Assembly: GCA_030849065.1 (NCBI GenBank)
Contig: JASAON010001531.1
Coordinates: forward strand, 1-47,989
Length of the DNA: 47,989 bases
From: Jaenimonas drosophilae
Taxonomy: Eukaryota > Euglenozoa > Kinetoplastea > Trypanosomatida > Trypanosomatidae
Direction: 5' to 3'
A program made the translations under genes and the position numbers. Of this stretch, positions 36,893 to 46,173 are shown piece after piece (position 1 is the stretch's first letter; each line of letters begins with the position of its first letter). The notes under the pieces were generated by a model. The model was not told the origin of the DNA and did not search any database. It was given only the letters and a program-made list of their open reading frames with translations.

Positions 36893-39001
36893 ATGCGTAG
36901 GCTTGTCCAAGGCGTTGATGGCTCGATGGCGTGGCTGAGAGGGACGTTGCTGAGCTCTGCCCAATTACGTCATGGGTGTCGTTGTTGTGCAACGCACAAT
37001 ACCGGCAAAGCCAGTACGCCCAGCCAGCCTTCTTCATCACCTGTCCCCACACACGCCACCCTTGGTCAGATGCCCTCCCTGCTGGATATCATGGGTGAGG
37101 ATGCATCCATGGATCAACGTGAAGCAGCACACACGCCGGTTGATCAGCCTCCATCGGCGATGGCAGTGCTGCGGTCCATGGGTATTGTTGGCGGGGACGA
37201 AGAAACCAACAAAGTGAATGATGCGGCTGCTGCAACAACACCAACACCAACACCTGCACCTCCACAGACTCCGTATACCGTGAACATTGCCGATCGATTT
37301 GGTATGCCTTCTGATCTTCCCAAAGGCTCACCAACAACGCTCGCTGATCTTCTCGAGGTGTGCCCGGCACCCTTGAGGGAGCGCGTGGAGAAGTTGTGGG
37401 GAGATCGGCGGTGGAGTGAGCTGACTGTGGTGCAGCAATCGATGCTTCCCCTGGCGATGGAGCACCGCGATGTGTTGTGCATCGCCCCCACCGCCACGGG
37501 CAAAACCTTGGGCTACGTACTCCCCCTGATGCTCCGCCTCACCATGGATGAACGCATGACGGGGCCCACAACATCATCTGTGAATGACGATGAAGGTGAG
37601 TCATCGGAGGTGCAGGTGGATCGCAAGCGTGTGGAGGCCCTCCTCACGGAGAAGATTGCGTCGGGTGAAGTGTGCCGCTACTGTGAGCTCGAGGTTGCTG
37701 CCCATCGTCTGTGCCCCATGACTGGCGCTGTGCATCCACGTCCGGCAGGGGAGGAGGAGATGACGTTGGACCGCAGTGCACGTCGAGCGATGCGGCTGGA
37801 GGAGCTCGGCACCGTCGCGGAGCCCAAGGCGCTCATTCTTGTTCCGACCGCTCAGTTGGCCCAGCAGGTCTGCGGTGTGTGCCGCAAAGTGTACGCCGAT
37901 GTGGAGAGTCGGTCCATGGTGAGAGCCTCTAGCGCGGAGGAGCAGCAGAGATTCCTGCAGGCCTTGGAGGGCACCGATGTGCTTATCAGCTCCCCCGAGA
38001 CGTTGCTGCCCGCACTGCTGAAGCGGAAGCTAAGTCTGAAGCAGGTGAAGATGATTGTCCTGGACGAGGTGGATGACCTCGTCTCGGTGAACCACTTTGA
38101 ACCACTGAAGATGATTCTCGGCGCACTCCCCAAAGGTCATGCCCGGCCTCAACGCCTGCTCGTCGGGGCCTCTCTGCCCCCCGTGGCCTACCAAATGATC
38201 AAGGAGAAGATGCTATTGCCCTCTCACCGCTTTATTCTTGTGGATGAGCGACGCAACGCCTTGGGCCATGTGGTGGCACCCACACCAGCCCGTAGCCATG
38301 CCATGACCACCGTGGCGGGCCAACTCACCCACCAGCACTCCCACCATCACCTCGTCCTCATGGTGGGGAGGGTGGAGAAGATCCAGAAAGTGGCGTGGCT
38401 CTACAAAACCGGGAAGCTGACCTCCGATCAGCGCACACTCATCTTCTGCAACTCCCGCCACAACGTGGCCTGCGTACGTGACCAGCTACAGACACTCGTT
38501 CCTGGCGTGCACTTCACCACACTCACCTCGCGCTCCTCCGATACTGGTCGCAAAGGGGTGATGCAGATGTTCTATTCTGGTGTATCCACCTGCCTCATTT
38601 GCACCGACATCCTCAGCCGTGGCATTGACTTCCACAAGGTGGTGTACGTGGTGAACTACGACATGCCAACGGAGATGGAGGTCTTCGTGCACCGCAGTGG
38701 ACGATGTGGGCGGGACGGAATGCCAGGCTACGTGTACTCCCTCTTTCAGCCAGAGAACGTGAAGCTGGCCAAGCCTCTCGTGGCCTACCTCCGCCAACAC
38801 CAGCAGCTCATTCCGCCAACCCTTCGCGAGTACGCCAAGCACTCCTTCGTGGATGTATTCAAGAGCTCCCTGTTTCATCACCCCACACGACCCTATCGCA
38901 AGGATGACCCACAGCGCTCCACCTCCGTCATGGGCCGCGCGATGCCACGATTCCCTGACTACCGTCAGCAGGGCATTCATAAGCACTTCCGACCAGAGTA
39001 A
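36893..39001 (+). CDS. DEAD-box type RNA helicase, probably mitochondrial, with Cys/His insert
   Basis: 702 residues from ATG 36893, after a CT microsatellite tract (36794-36815) and AG 36832-36833. The N-terminus (MRRLVQGVDGSMAWLRG, basic, Ser/Leu-rich) resembles a mitochondrial import signal. Helicase motifs: Q-like WSELTVVQQSMLP; I APTATGKT (198-205); Ia PTAQLAQQV; Ib SSPETLL; II DEVD (391-394, not DEAD); III GASLP in the place of SAT; V ICTDILSRGIDF; VI HRSGRCGRDG (600-609). Between motifs I and Ia there is an insert of about 100 residues with C261-x2-C264-x6-H271-x2-C274, a possible zinc knuckle. Motifs needed for ATP binding and hydrolysis are intact. Probably acts in mitochondrial RNA metabolism; that compartment is inferred only from the leader. 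Confidence 0.85.
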   Translation: MRRLVQGVDGSMAWLRGTLLSSAQLRHGCRCCATHNTGKASTPSQPSSSPVPTHATLGQMPSLLDIMGEDASMDQREAAHTPVDQPPSAMAVLRSMGIVGGDEETNKVNDAAAATTPTPTPAPPQTPYTVNIADRFGMPSDLPKGSPTTLADLLEVCPAPLRERVEKLWGDRRWSELTVVQQSMLPLAMEHRDVLCIAPTATGKTLGYVLPLMLRLTMDERMTGPTTSSVNDDEGESSEVQVDRKRVEALLTEKIASGEVCRYCELEVAAHRLCPMTGAVHPRPAGEEEMTLDRSARRAMRLEELGTVAEPKALILVPTAQLAQQVCGVCRKVYADVESRSMVRASSAEEQQRFLQALEGTDVLISSPETLLPALLKRKLSLKQVKMIVLDEVDDLVSVNHFEPLKMILGALPKGHARPQRLLVGASLPPVAYQMIKEKMLLPSHRFILVDERRNALGHVVAPTPARSHAMTTVAGQLTHQHSHHHLVLMVGRVEKIQKVAWLYKTGKLTSDQRTLIFCNSRHNVACVRDQLQTLVPGVHFTTLTSRSSDTGRKGVMQMFYSGVSTCLICTDILSRGIDFHKVVYVVNYDMPTEMEVFVHRSGRCGRDGMPGYVYSLFQPENVKLAKPLVAYLRQHQQLIPPTLREYAKHSFVDVFKSSLFHHPTRPYRKDDPQRSTSVMGRAMPRFPDYRQQGIHKHFRPE

Positions 39002-39243
39002 TGTTGTGGTACAGCCATCATGATGATGATGATGATGATGTCTGTTGAAGTTGTGTTCTCTTTTATCACAGAATAAACAACACTCAGTTGGCTTGTTTTG
39101 TTTTCTGCACACAAGTTGACGTCACCATAACCCATCATGACACCCAAATGACTCCCATCTTGCCCACCCCTTCTTCATTTACCATATCTTCTTGTAGTAT
39201 TCCCGGTTGTGGTGTGTGCGTTCACTCCCTTCACTCCTCCTCC

Positions 39244-40368
39244 ATGAGCCAGCGTTCCTCCACGGAGGGGAAGACCTCCCCCGCCCAGGAGGCGGCGGTG
39301 CCCGTGAGGATGAGCCTCCGCCAGCAGGTCAATACCAACCCCACCCCACCCGCCCCGACCGCCGACCGCAAGCGGCTGATGGACGTGCACGTCACAGCCT
39401 ACCCTGGCCTCCTCAACACCGACCTCCTCCCCGCACGTGCCCTCCTCGCCGATGACTTCTCCGAGATCGACCCCACCTCCTACCGCCCCAATCACAGCGT
39501 GAAGAACAACAACGCCGGCAGTAACGACGGCACAGCCCCGGTCCACGCCCCTGTGGAGATGACCACCAACCAGCTCACGGCAAAACTCTACGAGATGGGT
39601 CTGGAGCTCCGCCAAAACTATAGCGGCGGCCTCAACGTTTCCATCGAGCCACGTGGCTACCACACACGCTACATGGCACCACCCTTTGATGAACGCTCCA
39701 CCTACCGCTTGGACTACTGCCAGGACGAGGCACCGGGCTTCAACGACGCCGCGCGCCGCTCCCTCTTGGCCAACTACCGCAAAGACTGGACGGAGCAGGA
39801 GAAGGCCGACGTGGATGACTCCATGAAGCTGCCCTACCTCTCCCTCCCCCTCTCCTACTGCAGGGACAAGCCCACGGTATACCGTCGTGACTACATGCCC
39901 GAGGCGGAGCGCAAGGCCTACCGCACCCTGACCCACAAGTCAAACCTGCCCGACCTTGGCACCTCCTTCGCCTACTCCGCCTACGCCTACGAGGACCCAC
40001 GCCGGCACATCGCCGCTGACCTCGACGTTGCGAAGCTGAAGGAGCCACACAGCGTGCTGGAGAAGACGCACAGCCCGCGGGATTCCTTCTACGCCAAGTC
40101 AGCCTCAGCCTCCTCGGGAAAGAACAGCGTGAGCTCCAAGGAGGAACTGGAGAAGCTGCGGGCGATGCGGCGGGCCACGTTGCAGCGGTCGATGGACTCA
40201 CGCAAGAAGGATGTAGAGACGGTGGAGAGTATCGCGGAGAACAATGAAAATGCCATTGTTATTCCTGGCATGCGCGGCCAAGGATTCCGTCGTGCCCCGA
40301 GTGGCAAGGATGACTACGTCTACCTCCCTAGAGACCACTTCTGCCATGGCCACGTGGATGATTTTTAA
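39244..40368 (+). CDS. Probable axonemal/microtubule-associated protein with Tyr-Arg repeats
   Basis: 374 residues from ATG 39244, 47 bp after acceptor AG 39196-39197; earlier ATGs lie before the acceptor. After a disordered N-terminus the protein has several short modules with an aromatic-basic pattern: FDERSTYRLDY, LLANYRKDW, KPTVYRRDYMP and RKAYRTLTHKS. Such modules recall the Mn-type repeats of SAXO-like proteins and other proteins that line flagellar microtubules. The C-terminal third is charged and helical (KEELEKLRAMRRATLQRSM), ending in an acidic DDF. No enzyme motif and no membrane segment. Codon use is strongly C-ending, suggesting high expression. The axonemal role is inference from repeat style. 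Confidence 0.6.
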   Translation: MSQRSSTEGKTSPAQEAAVPVRMSLRQQVNTNPTPPAPTADRKRLMDVHVTAYPGLLNTDLLPARALLADDFSEIDPTSYRPNHSVKNNNAGSNDGTAPVHAPVEMTTNQLTAKLYEMGLELRQNYSGGLNVSIEPRGYHTRYMAPPFDERSTYRLDYCQDEAPGFNDAARRSLLANYRKDWTEQEKADVDDSMKLPYLSLPLSYCRDKPTVYRRDYMPEAERKAYRTLTHKSNLPDLGTSFAYSAYAYEDPRRHIAADLDVAKLKEPHSVLEKTHSPRDSFYAKSASASSGKNSVSSKEELEKLRAMRRATLQRSMDSRKKDVETVESIAENNENAIVIPGMRGQGFRRAPSGKDDYVYLPRDHFCHGHVDDF

Positions 40369-40814
40369 CGTTGTTGAGGACTGACGTGATGGTTATTGAC
40401 GCTCCTCTAACGACACATTGTCCCTCTGTATGATGGATGTATAGATGTGCTGCGGCTGATGTTTCTTCTTTTCGTTTTTTTTTCTTCTGCGGCCGGCTTA
40501 GGTGTGCAATGCACATGTAAATGATGAACTTCTTCGATGGACATGCTGGTGTTTGTACCACAACACACGTAAGTGCCATGTCCTACCGAACACAACTGTC
40601 GCAGGAAGTGACTGGCTGAGACTGTCAGGGTTCTATTCTAGTTGTTGTGGCCAATGTCAGTGTTTCTTCCCTTCTTCCCTTCTTTTCTTCATCTCAACAC
40701 ACACGTATGTACGCACACACAGAGAGAAACACACGCATACAACACTGAGCGAATCCAAGCGCGTACCACAATAGCGGCATAGAATACTCTAGGGTGATAA
40801 TCTCATAGATTCTC
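40369..40814 (+). other. Intergenic UTR region
   Basis: Non-coding. Pyrimidine-rich segment 40664-40696 followed by a CA-rich stretch; several AGs (about 40720-40726) could be the acceptor. No RNA gene recognised. Confidence 0.5.
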
Positions 40815-43373
40815 ATGGCGGACATGGAGGGGGTGGAGGTTAGCCTGCCAGGCTACACGCTCTCCGTGAGATCTCCCGCGGTGGCCTTCTTCAACGCCAC
40901 GCTGAAGACGGAAGTGTGCGAGGATGTTAATGTACGTCTGCGCTTGTATGAGTTGGCATGTAGCGCCTCACTTCTCTCGATCCAACACATGCTATCCCCA
41001 CGTGTGTGTATCACCAACCACCGCACCTCCTCCACGGCAGGTAGCGTGCATCAAGACCCTACGCGTACGACGCCCCAACACCCGCGGCCACGTGCCACCG
41101 CCGGGCTGCGGCCCAACGATGCGCATCGTCTTCGTGTTTGGATTGACCTCCTCCTCAAGGGTACGCAGGATGTCTGGTCGCGTATTCGTGGGGTGTGTGT
41201 GCGCGGGGTGCACGCCATGGCCACCTACGAAGGCCCCAACCAACACGCGTCACCGCTGCTGCCACATCATCCATCCGCCGCCACGGTGGGCTTTGCTGTC
41301 GTGGACATCTTCCGGGCACTTTTGATGCGTTGGGGGTGTACGACTCAGTGGTACGAACGAGATGGGTTGTTGCAGGTGTGGCTGACCTTGATGGATCGTG
41401 CGGTGCGTGATGATGGAACCTCGCGACGGGTTCTTCATGAAGTGGCGCTGCCGTCCTTGTGCGATCGCCAATTGTGTGTTCGTGAGTCCGCGGCAGAAGT
41501 CCTGGGCCGCATTGCCGATGCCAAGCCCGCCTACGCATCCTACATCGTGGATCGTGTGCTGATGGAGCTGCGACAAACACAGCCCGTTGATGGGCAGTCA
41601 TCATCACTCTCACCAACCGACGAGGACAGCGTCTATCGTACTGAGGGCTACCTCATGACCTTGATGGAGCTCCTCAAGCGTGGCCACTACACGCCAAATG
41701 ATGCGAGCCGTGTGGCACTTCTGAACTTCGCCGCACATCCTGCGTCGAGCATTCGCCAACACGTGGCGGAGCTCCTTGGACCACCGTCGGAGGAGGCCTT
41801 CGTCTCTCTCATGACTCACATCAGCAATGCTCACGGTAGATCCAGTGTGGGGCCACAACCAACAACAACAACATTGTCGTGGCAGGTGGAGGAGACCCTC
41901 CTCATGGCCCTTCACAGTCATCTCAATCACCTTGTTGGCCAAAGCCGCGACTACCAGCTGGACCTCTCCTCCATTTGGACCACGACCACCTTCGCCAGGG
42001 TAACGACCGCTGCCACGGTAGCCTTCCTCCGCTTCGCACAATCACCACGATTCGAGGTGGCCCGCATCGCGCAGCAGGTGCTGCCCCTCTTCGTACAGGC
42101 GTGGATACGCTACGCACCAACCACGGTTGAGGTCTGCTCCCTCATCCTTCCCGTCTGTGCCGCCGATCATGCCACGGGCATCCTCAACAACAATAGCAAG
42201 AACAGCAGCCCACCTGCATCTGGGCCATCCTTGGAGGAGAATGTGGTGCTGCCCATGTTGTGGTGGTGTGTGGCCGTACGCTACGCCACCCACGTCAGCT
42301 CCAAGGAGGATGTAGAAGAGGCGGTGCGGAGCTTTGGCAGCTACGCCTACCTTCGTGATGCAGGCTACCGCCCCAAGTGGTTGGTGCCCACCTTCCTCAT
42401 TGTGGGCACCTACTTCTTCCACGTCTCCGAGGCAGACGTGGAGCTCCAGGCCACCCTTCTCAAGGAGCAAACGTGGGAGGACCTCTTTCAAGTGGCCAAC
42501 ATCAAGTACCTCCACTTTGCCATGGACTATGTGGCCGCCCGCATCGCCCGTGGCAGCCAGCGGGGCGTCTTCAACGCCCTGACCCCGATTTGGATGAAGT
42601 ACCTCCCTTCCTCTCAAACACACCAGCAGTGCTTGTTGATGGCGATGGCCCGGTTGGCCTCGACGGGCCTGCTCCATGGTTGGCAGGTTTTTCCCTTCGT
42701 GTACCGGAGCAGCTACGCCGCACCCGCCTTGTTGGACGGTGGAGAGGATCTCTTGTTGGGATACGCCTGGCTGCGTGCCTTCCTGCCGACGGAGATGGAT
42801 GCGGTGCGATGTTGGTCAGACTACGCCGCCATGTGCCCCGCATGGGAGGCGGAGGTGGCCGGAGCGCACGGCGATGATGTAAGGGAGGTGGGATCGATGG
42901 AACCCATCATGCGTGGCATGGTGGAGCCTTTCTACATCGCACCAGGGGCGGAGCTGGATGTGTTGCGGGAGGTGGAGCTCCTCCTCATTGCCCTCAGCCG
43001 CCAGTCTAGCGAGTGGTGTGTGCGGTGCGTGGAGGCCGTCTTTGCGCGGCTTCGGGCGGTGTACCCGACGTGGCTCTCCGGGGGTGGCGGTACTGGGCTG
43101 CATCCTAACACCAGCCACCTCTACGATGTGGTTCTCTCGACGAGCGGCTGTGCCGCCGGCAATGATTGGGACGATGACAGCAGCGAGGACGATCATGGCA
43201 TGGCTGGGCGATCGGCGGAGGAGGAACTTGCCGCGGCCAAGAATGTGGTGGCGGCGATGGTGGAGATGGAGGGTCTCACCGCCGCTTCGCCAGACTCACC
43301 CATCATCAATCCCGCGTTGCGTGAGCTCATGGCGAAACACGGGCGTGAGATGACGGCGATGATGGTGGCGTGA
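40815..43373 (+). CDS. Helical-repeat (HEAT/ARM-like) protein of unknown function
   Basis: 852 residues. The middle is a run of amphipathic helix pairs that look like HEAT/ARM repeats, for example ALPSLCDRQLCVRESAAEVL with SYIVDRVLMELRQT, and HPASSIRQHVAELLGPPS with EAFVSLMTHI. Later segments (FDVARIAQ-type and YLHFAMDYVAARIARG) continue the solenoid. A very acidic patch (DWDDDSSEDD, about residue 780) precedes a C-terminal helix. No signal peptide, membrane segment or catalytic motif. Solenoids of this kind are scaffolds in transport, tRNA modification or proteasome regulation, and I cannot choose among these. The ATG is preceded by normal spacing; the next gene starts 262 bp downstream. Confidence 0.65.
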   Translation: MADMEGVEVSLPGYTLSVRSPAVAFFNATLKTEVCEDVNVRLRLYELACSASLLSIQHMLSPRVCITNHRTSSTAGSVHQDPTRTTPQHPRPRATAGLRPNDAHRLRVWIDLLLKGTQDVWSRIRGVCVRGVHAMATYEGPNQHASPLLPHHPSAATVGFAVVDIFRALLMRWGCTTQWYERDGLLQVWLTLMDRAVRDDGTSRRVLHEVALPSLCDRQLCVRESAAEVLGRIADAKPAYASYIVDRVLMELRQTQPVDGQSSSLSPTDEDSVYRTEGYLMTLMELLKRGHYTPNDASRVALLNFAAHPASSIRQHVAELLGPPSEEAFVSLMTHISNAHGRSSVGPQPTTTTLSWQVEETLLMALHSHLNHLVGQSRDYQLDLSSIWTTTTFARVTTAATVAFLRFAQSPRFEVARIAQQVLPLFVQAWIRYAPTTVEVCSLILPVCAADHATGILNNNSKNSSPPASGPSLEENVVLPMLWWCVAVRYATHVSSKEDVEEAVRSFGSYAYLRDAGYRPKWLVPTFLIVGTYFFHVSEADVELQATLLKEQTWEDLFQVANIKYLHFAMDYVAARIARGSQRGVFNALTPIWMKYLPSSQTHQQCLLMAMARLASTGLLHGWQVFPFVYRSSYAAPALLDGGEDLLLGYAWLRAFLPTEMDAVRCWSDYAAMCPAWEAEVAGAHGDDVREVGSMEPIMRGMVEPFYIAPGAELDVLREVELLLIALSRQSSEWCVRCVEAVFARLRAVYPTWLSGGGGTGLHPNTSHLYDVVLSTSGCAAGNDWDDDSSEDDHGMAGRSAEEELAAAKNVVAAMVEMEGLTAASPDSPIINPALRELMAKHGREMTAMMVA

Positions 43374-43507
43374 TGAGCACGCCATGAGGATCAACAACAT
43401 GTTTCTTGGATACCTCTTCAAAGAAGTACAAGTCTGTGTTGTACGTCTGAGTGTTTATGTGCTCCACCAACAGTTCATTGCTGTTCGTTGAGCTCTTCAT
43501 GTAAACG

Positions 43508-43535
43508 TCTTCTTCCTCCTCTTTTTTGTGTGTAG
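43508..43535 (+). promoter_or_regulatory. Polypyrimidine tract and splice acceptor for CCP5-like gene
   Basis: CT-rich run then T6 and gtgtgtAG (AG 43534-43535). The first ATG after it is 43635, so the acylation motif at the predicted protein start is likely to be the true N-terminus. Confidence 0.7.
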
Positions 43536-43634
43536 CACCCCATCCATTTCTTGTCGTTGTGAGCCCCAACTTCTACTGTACTTACGAAATACCAACTTCA
43601 TATTCATATTCACGTGTGGCAACAACCTTAGTCA

Positions 43635-45674
43635 ATGGGCACCACATGCAGCTCGGAAAACCAAACGCAGGCACTGCATGGCCAGGAGAAACAACGTGCC
43701 GTGGAGGCGATGGAGCCGTCGTCCACCCCATCGGCCGATAGCCCCGATGATGCTGCGCGTGTATCTGCCGCCCAGCGCGCCTGCGACGCGGCAGATGTTG
43801 GATGGGTCTTCACCGCCCCACCCAACAACCAACGCACCTTCTTCTTCAAGCATGACAACCTTGAGTTTTCATCGGACTTCGACAATGGCAACCTCATCCA
43901 CGTGGAGCGGGTGGGCCGTGGCCGCTACAGCCTCTACACCTCCATGGACTGTGGCAACTCCCCACAACAAACGATTAGCCGGCATTGGTTTCACTTTGCC
44001 ATTCGTGGTGGCACACCGGGCATGAAGCTCGAGCTCACCATGGTGGGCATGTCCTACGGCCAAGTCTTCAACTTCAACTGGTCCCCCGTCATGGCCATCT
44101 TCCCCGATGACGGGGTCTACCGACGCATGACTGAGAAGCCCACGATTGAGCTCCTCGAGCGTCCGCCCGTCACCCCGGGGTTTCCCAAGATGACCTCCGC
44201 CAGCCCGACGGACCCGAACGTCTCGATCCTGAAGTTGGCCAACCTTAGTTTCACCTTCGTCCTCCCGCGGGTGTGTCCGCTGAAGCATGATCATCCGCTG
44301 GGCCACCCCGACTGCCCCGCCATCTACCTCGCCTGCCACCACCCCTACACCTACGACACCCTTCAACGTCATCTGCGGCAGTGGGAGGAGGAATCCGCGG
44401 CACCCGAGGCAGAAGAAGAGGGCGGGGAGGCGATGGACGCCGCCTCCGCCATCTTCTACCACCGCGAGGACCTGTGCGATTCCCTCGAGGGCCGCGCGGT
44501 GCCGCTCTTGACCATCACCGACCGGCATGGCATGCTGCCGCAGCGGATGCCACTCTTGGCCAACGTGGCCCCCATGAGCTCCGCCAAGGGGTGTACGCAG
44601 CGGCCGCCCATGTTTCGTGGAAAGGAGGTGGTTGTGATGAGTGCCCGCGTCCATGCTGGGGAGTGTCCCAGCAGCCACATGATGAATGGGTGCATCAACT
44701 TTCTGCTCAATCGGCGCGACCCACGCGCGCGGGCACTCCGCCGCAACTTCGTCTTTTTTCTGCTCCCCATGCTCAATCCCGATGGGGTGGCACGTGGCCA
44801 CACCCGCGTCGATGCCGGTGGCAAAGACCTCAATCGCACCTACACCGCCCCGTCGCGTCTTCGCCACCCCTCCTCCTACTATGCCAAGATGATGTGCCTT
44901 GCCTTTGCCCAGGAGAAGCGGCTATCTCTCTACGTGGATATGCACGCACACGCCAATCAGCGCGGCGCCTTCTTCTACGCCAACGACCTGCCCGTGGAGG
45001 CTCAGATTCAGAACCTCCTCTACGGCAAGTTGGTGGCCACGAACACACCCTTCTTTGAGTTCCTCAAGTGCGACTACTCCATGGCCAGCGTCACCTCCAC
45101 CACACGGACCGGCAAGACACTGCGGAAGGACTCCTCGGCCCGTGTGGTGCTGCAGAAGGAGACTGGGTTGGTACACAGCTACTGCATTGAGGCATCTTAT
45201 ACCGAAGCCAACGCCCTCAACGTGGTGCAGCCACTTCCTGGCGCGGATGGGGATGTGGTTCAGGAGACCTCGTCCAGCTCCAAGGCCTACAGCCCATCCA
45301 CCTTTGCCAGTGTTGGTAGAGGACTCCTCGTGGCGCTGCTTGATTTGAAGGGGTTGAATCCATTGAGCAGGGTGGCTGGTGGGTTGAAGGAGGTGGAGAA
45401 TGAGATACGAGCGGCGGTGGAGATGGGGATTGCGGAGAAGGTAGCCGCGAAGGTTCGCATCAACCTGGACCTCCCCACCACCGCACCACTGACGGAGAGC
45501 GCAGAACAGAAGGCGGTGGCGGAACTGACGACGTCAGAGCTGGATGAGTGTTCCACCTTCAACGCGGTCGGTGTTCTCCCACCCACAACGGTCCACGACC
45601 TACGAGCGTACTCCCCCCTCACGGTTCTCTTATCCAGATTGCGAAACCGTCAGCCTCCAGCAACAAAGAAGTAG
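43635..45674 (+). CDS. CCP5-type cytosolic carboxypeptidase (tubulin deglutamylase) with N-terminal acylation motif
   Basis: 679 residues, M14 metallocarboxypeptidase of the AGBL/CCP family. It should remove glutamates, probably branch-point glutamates, from polyglutamylated tubulin. The N-terminal beta domain is present (LEFSSDFDNGNL, SRHWFHFAIRGG), then FYHREDLCDSLEGR with LLTITDRHG, a pair typical of CCP5. Zinc ligands are H340 and E343 in RVHAGE and H437 in YVDMHAH. Substrate-carboxylate residues are in NPDGVARGH and KDLNRTY; the catalytic Glu is E519 in SYCIEASY. The protein begins MGTTCSS: Gly2 with Ser6 suits N-myristoylation and Cys5 palmitoylation, as in flagellar membrane proteins of trypanosomatids. 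The C-terminal ~120 residues are a poorly conserved tail. Confidence 0.92.
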   Translation: MGTTCSSENQTQALHGQEKQRAVEAMEPSSTPSADSPDDAARVSAAQRACDAADVGWVFTAPPNNQRTFFFKHDNLEFSSDFDNGNLIHVERVGRGRYSLYTSMDCGNSPQQTISRHWFHFAIRGGTPGMKLELTMVGMSYGQVFNFNWSPVMAIFPDDGVYRRMTEKPTIELLERPPVTPGFPKMTSASPTDPNVSILKLANLSFTFVLPRVCPLKHDHPLGHPDCPAIYLACHHPYTYDTLQRHLRQWEEESAAPEAEEEGGEAMDAASAIFYHREDLCDSLEGRAVPLLTITDRHGMLPQRMPLLANVAPMSSAKGCTQRPPMFRGKEVVVMSARVHAGECPSSHMMNGCINFLLNRRDPRARALRRNFVFFLLPMLNPDGVARGHTRVDAGGKDLNRTYTAPSRLRHPSSYYAKMMCLAFAQEKRLSLYVDMHAHANQRGAFFYANDLPVEAQIQNLLYGKLVATNTPFFEFLKCDYSMASVTSTTRTGKTLRKDSSARVVLQKETGLVHSYCIEASYTEANALNVVQPLPGADGDVVQETSSSSKAYSPSTFASVGRGLLVALLDLKGLNPLSRVAGGLKEVENEIRAAVEMGIAEKVAAKVRINLDLPTTAPLTESAEQKAVAELTTSELDECSTFNAVGVLPPTTVHDLRAYSPLTVLLSRLRNRQPPATKK

Positions 45675-46173
45675 AGGTTGGCGTGCACTGGAGTTTTCTT
45701 ATGTTTTTTTGTTGTTGTTGCCGTTGATGTTGTTGTTGTTGTTGTTGTCTCGATGTATGCCACACCTTTTTGTTGGCGCGCGAGTCATCGTTAGTTGGGG
45801 TGCCCAACCGTTTGCGGATGCCTATCCGAGTGTTTCCTTTTTCTGTACACTACCCCGTTGCCCAAGATGCCTTTTTTGTTTGGTCATTGTGCCTCCTGTG
45901 GTGGGATGTGGGAGGGGGCGCTTTTCTTCGTTCAGACGACACGCACTAAGCTCCAGGCATGAGCCCCATGCACTGGCCTATATAGGAATAGGTTCGAAAC
46001 TTTGTGAAGAGCGCAACTGATGACAAACAACACCGATGAATCATGAAACATATCTCCAGTTGTAAAAAGCACTTCTTTCTTCTTTGTTGTTGTTCTCGTA
46101 CTACGTATTTTTAGAAACCACCTCGTTGATCAGCTCATCCCGCACAACCCCCCTCTCTCTCTCCCTTCAGTCA
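45675..46173 (+). other. Intergenic UTR region with GTT repeats
   Basis: Non-coding. A (GTT)n-like stretch lies at about 45707-45750. A tRNA B-box-like ggttcgaaac at 45991-46000 has no matching tRNA arms. The region ends with the phosphatase splice acceptor. Confidence 0.5.
46149..46170 (+). promoter_or_regulatory. Polypyrimidine tract and splice acceptor for acid phosphatase
   Basis: Uninterrupted C/T run with a CT repeat, ending in ttcAG (46169-46170), only 3 bp before ATG 46174. It sets the start codon of the following gene and predicts a very short 5' UTR. Confidence 0.8.

Noticed and set aside
39148..39243. Earlier ATG for the axonemal-type protein
   Set aside because: The added residues come from a pyrimidine tract ending in AG at 39196-39197, which should be removed by trans-splicing.
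45991..46000. Pol III B-box-like ggttcgaaac
   Set aside because: The last bases do not fit the B-box consensus and there is no A box or cloverleaf around it.
46084..46173. 30-residue extension of the membrane acid phosphatase
   Set aside because: It starts at a non-ATG codon and crosses the splice acceptor; MMRLDV is an excellent signal-peptide start.
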